Source: Nemopilema nomurai
Lineage: Eukaryota > Cnidaria > Scyphozoa > Rhizostomeae > Rhizostomatidae
Assembly (NCBI GenBank): GCA_003864495.1
Contig: ML133476.1
Coordinates: forward strand, 136,802-200,801
Length of the DNA stretch: 64,000 nt
Reading direction: 5' to 3'
Of the stretch, positions 62,401-64,000 are shown in pieces (positions within the stretch are counted from its first letter, which is position 1; each line of letters starts with the position of its first letter). The notes under the pieces were generated by a model, which saw nothing but the letters and a program-made list of their open reading frames with translations, was not told the DNA's origin and did no database searches. The translations under genes were made by a program, and so were the position numbers.

Positions 62401-63703
62401 GTTGCAATATCTTACGTCATATCTCTCTTTGTCCACCCTGGAGTTTTCTATGTTATTGAAAGTTATTTATCAAGGAAAATATTTATGTTTAACTGTAATC
62501 TTATAGGTCTCCCTGTGGTTATTGTTGCCGTGACAGCGTCGTTGCGAATAAGTGATTATGGGAACGACAGATAGTAAGTCTTTTCTTTAGATTATGATTG
62601 CCTGATAAAGACCTGTTTTGATTATTAAGACCTGATAATTACTTAATCGAAGTTTTGATAACTTAATCGAAGTTTTGATTACTTAATCGAAGTTTTAATT
62701 ACTTAATCGAAGTTTTAATTACTTAATCGAAGTTTTGATAACTTATCGAAGTTTTGATTACCCAATCGAAGTTTTGATAACTTAATCGAAGTTTTGATAA
62801 CTTAATCGAAGTTTTGATTACTTAATCGAAGTCGATTGGTCAAAATAATACTCATTCGGCTCTATTTTGCTGTCCACCACAAAGCAATAATATTATAAGC
62901 TGCATCTACAGATTTGTTGTAAGTTGACGCATCACCATGGAAACAGATAACGTTTCCACATAATCCTCCACTTTAAACTAATAAGCCCATGTTTTCCTGT
63001 ACATTACTCTTGTTCTTCTTCAAGACAGTAACCTACTTTTAGAGAACTGCCCCCTTCTAGTTTATATTTTAACACATTCACTTTTCTCTGTCTCATAAGC
63101 TCCTTTCGAAAAACATGTTTTTCAGCGACTAATATCCTTGCATCGTATATTTTCAGTTGCATCGTATCCGGCTGGTCCGCTTACGGAACCCTGTTCGCCC
63201 CGATTTGCCTGATCATCCTTATCAACTTCTTGGTCTTCGCAAGGGTATTTTACGCCCTGCAGTCAAGCGACAAGAAGCGGAAAGTATCCAAAGACCAGAA
63301 GAGATCGGGCATTTCGCAGCTGCGCATTGCCGCCTCCTTCTCGGCCATACTTGGCCTCACATGGGTGTTTGGCATCTTCGCTATTGGCGACGGTCGCCTG
63401 TTGTTCCAGTATCTGTTCTGCATATTCAATTCTCTTCAAGGCTTCATTGTGTTCTATTTACACGTGGCACGACATGAAGATGCCAGGAACCATTGGCTTC
63501 ATCTCATTACTGGCAAAGGCTTGAATTACCATCGGGCTACGATCACTTCTACCTCCCAAAAAACAGTCAGGCAAGAAAAAGGTAACACTTTCAAGCTGAG
63601 GACATCGTCTGGGAGCCAATCGGCCACCCTCACATCAACATTAGAAAAGCCAACAAAGTCTCTTAACAAATCTGGCAAAGAGTCGACATCATCAGAAGCG
63701 TAG
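50450..63703 (+). CDS. Adhesion G protein-coupled receptor (SUEL-Ig-SEA-HormR-GAIN-7TM)
   Basis: Cell-surface receptor that should self-cleave at the GPS and signal through a tethered peptide. Coding exons: 50450-50495, 52209-52535, 53103-54170, 54568-55095, 55685-55927, 56385-56497, 56700-56764, 56996-57162, 57505-57734, 57988-58134, 58887-58981, 59258-59500, 60301-60554, 61157-61391, 61882-62144, 62507-62573, 63157-63703. They total 4638 nt, about 1545 residues, with every phase compatible. Order: signal peptide 1-31, SUEL 35-123, unassigned 124-600, Thr-rich 600-655, Ig 657-737, SEA 738-852, HormR 853-929, GAIN 930-1210 with cleavage HM/T at 1203/1204, 7TM 1228-1475, short Ser/Thr tail. 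No vertebrate receptor I know has this set; ADGRF (SEA, Ig) and latrophilins (SUEL, HormR) each share part. Least certain are the exon-1 start and the 53103 acceptor. Confidence 0.9.
52209..52535 (+). CDS. SUEL/galactose-binding lectin exon
   Basis: After the signal core it reads HLCEDSGKRTIACP, then AMYGRQRQDVCP, then SCHGLHSCTLEASN, then GDPCVGVPKYLEVSYSCVY. The YGR motif and the DPC.G..KYL.V.Y.C signature are diagnostic of the sea-urchin-egg-lectin fold, also present at the N-terminus of latrophilins. It is flanked by phase-1 introns. Confidence 0.93.
53103..55095 (+). CDS. Large unassigned ectodomain and Thr-rich stalk
   Basis: Exon 53103-54170 (356 codons) and exon 54568-55095 are long, open and phase-compatible. 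They include Cys-bearing segments such as VWCSTPTGDAF, QSFTCMPSVFDFGSKFC, RLAICPDSFCMSSYRRW and DPCYRSFDVPL, and NxS/T sites. I recognise no family here. Alternating hydrophobic residues suggest beta-sandwich modules, possibly two or three repeats. The second exon ends in about 55 residues dominated by Thr (TTTATAKTTTTAKITTT-like), a probable O-glycosylated stalk. Confidence 0.8.
55685..55927 (+). CDS. Immunoglobulin-like domain exon
   Basis: A single phase 1-1 exon with the Ig core: MTCNRS, then EITWYKDGLLL, then ISDQGLYQCSSKYNG. It has both Cys residues, the Trp, and the D.G.Y.C motif. Confidence 0.93.
56385..57162 (+). CDS. SEA-domain exons
   Basis: Three exons (56385-56497, 56700-56764, 56996-57162) encode YLEIVNRAFTDDLFD, then VKGIIVDVPANG, then RKGSIVAQVDIAS. 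This is the SEA pattern, including the G-S-I/V-V-like autoproteolysis site GSIVA. The block enters and leaves in phase 1. SEA beside Ig is also seen in the ADGRF family. Confidence 0.82.
57505..57734 (+). CDS. Hormone-receptor (HormR) domain exon
   Basis: It shows the HormR pattern: YQWPETKYGFNATVACPHG, then ATRRCAGDFDSGASWD, then TACNF. The Trp-Pro pair, the CPxG motif, the R.C and the final W...C are kept. It directly precedes the GAIN domain, as in family B2 receptors. Confidence 0.9.
57988..60554 (+). CDS. GAIN-domain exons
   Basis: Exons 57988-58134, 58887-58981, 59258-59500 and 60301-60554 encode a helical GAIN-A part (SELTKNSTSLTTDDTLLAS, VVDDMLQVASNLLG) and a beta GAIN-B part. The last exon ends in KCVFWDFNAN, the first half of the GPS motif. 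Confidence 0.88.
59691..59788. repeat. 14-bp tandem repeat in an adhesion GPCR intron
   Basis: About seven units of CTGCCGCCACTCAC, decaying rightwards. It lies between exons 59258-59500 and 60301-60554. It is locally very GC-rich in an AT-rich intron. Confidence 0.92.
61157..61391 (+). CDS. GPS cleavage site, tethered agonist and TM1 exon
   Basis: It encodes GYGAWSSQGCRNVG, then VECECDHMTNFAIIF. The GPS Cys/Trp residues are complete. Cleavage is expected between Met1203 and Thr1204 (HM/T instead of the usual HL/T), leaving TNFAIIF as the tethered agonist. TM1 follows (LGIISFIGIGLSVGGLTI). Confidence 0.93.
61882..63703 (+). CDS. 7TM and C-terminal exons of the adhesion GPCR
   Basis: Exon 61882-62144 covers TM2 and TM3 with HLSLSLLLTLLSF, the extracellular Cys (YACRG) and FFWMSVEALSLYL. 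Exon 62507-62573 covers TM4 (GLPVVIVAVTAS). Exon 63157-63703 covers TM5-TM7 with GTLFAPICLIILINF, FSAILGLTWVFGIFA and NSLQGFIVFYLH, then a Ser/Thr/Lys-rich tail ending SGKESTSSEA. These are class B2 signatures. The tail is short and has no obvious PDZ ligand. Confidence 0.95.
62641..62832. repeat. 20-bp tandem repeat in an adhesion GPCR intron
   Basis: About ten copies of ACTTAATCGAAGTTTTGATT with small changes (TAA/TTA, one 19-bp unit). It lies between exons 62507-62573 and 63157-63703. Confidence 0.95.
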
Positions 63704-64000
63704 AATTTGCTCTCGGTTTCTAAAATCAGAAGGTGCGAATTCAACACAAACAATGTGATCACCAAATTTGCCAAATATTTTCTATCCAATCCCATTTTTG
63801 GACCAGTAAAATGTACTTTTCTGCACCATAATAAAACGAAAGGGAATTTGCAACATGGAGTTATTTGTTGATAAGAACATGGCTGTTGTCTTCTCACAAA
63901 GGCTTGTCCACTCCACCCCCTTTCAAGAAAAATCGACGAGAAGGGATTCATGAACAGTTAATGAGGGGTGCATGTCTTTGGCTGGAAGACGAGAAAGAAT
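63704..64000 (+). other. 3' UTR of the adhesion GPCR and window edge
   Basis: A polyadenylation hexamer AATAAA at 63830-63835 lies about 127 bases after the stop. No further gene is visible before the window ends. Confidence 0.6.

Noticed and set aside
1..64000. CRISPR arrays, bacterial operons, rRNA or phage elements
   Set aside because: The tandem repeats lack spacers, the genes are intron-split and animal-type, and no rRNA or prokaryotic signals were seen.

Overview
The window is animal nuclear DNA. It is AT-rich, with intron-split genes, canonical GT-AG splice sites and many short DNA transposons. I assembled four protein-coding genes by joining exons whose reading phase agrees at every junction. 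A sea-urchin-egg-lectin (SUEL) adhesion GPCR of a kind common in anthozoans, together with invertebrate-type flotillin-2 and septin-2, suggests a cnidarian (coral or sea anemone). That assignment is inference, not proof.

Layout, left to right: (1) 373 to about 6.6 kb, minus strand: a PX-SH3-SH3 protein of the p47phox/NOXO1/Tks organiser family, with its 5' end unresolved. (2) 11.5-18.6 kb, minus strand: flotillin-2, complete in ten coding exons (431 residues). (3) 27.3-41.5 kb, plus strand: a septin of the SEPT2 group, complete in twelve coding exons (363 residues), with only four coding bases in its first coding exon. (4) 50.4-63.7 kb, plus strand: a long adhesion GPCR in seventeen coding exons (about 1545 residues). 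Its order is signal peptide, SUEL lectin, about 480 residues of unrecognised cysteine-bearing ectodomain, Thr-rich stalk, Ig, SEA, HormR, GAIN/GPS, seven transmembrane helices and a short Ser/Thr-rich tail.

The gaps (about 6.6-11.4, 18.7-27.2 and 42.6-50.4 kb) hold no gene I can support. They do hold mobile elements whose target-site duplications can be read directly: two 77-84 bp foldback MITEs with 9-bp duplications, a 1.2-kb hAT-type element with an 8-bp duplication, two full copies and one fragment of a roughly 190-bp hAT-type MITE, and a roughly 320-bp element with TACCGTAAATC ends. Introns carry several tandem repeats with 14-, 17- and 20-bp units, an (ACTC)n tract and a 22-base G run.

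The genes do not form an operon. Three of the products act at membranes or the cell cortex: the oxidase organiser at phosphoinositide membranes, flotillin at raft microdomains, and septin filaments at the cortex. The adhesion GPCR is a cell-surface receptor. I see no evidence that their adjacency is functional. The most novel item is the adhesion GPCR: an unusual domain set built from phase 1-1 exon modules, plus a large ectodomain region I cannot assign.
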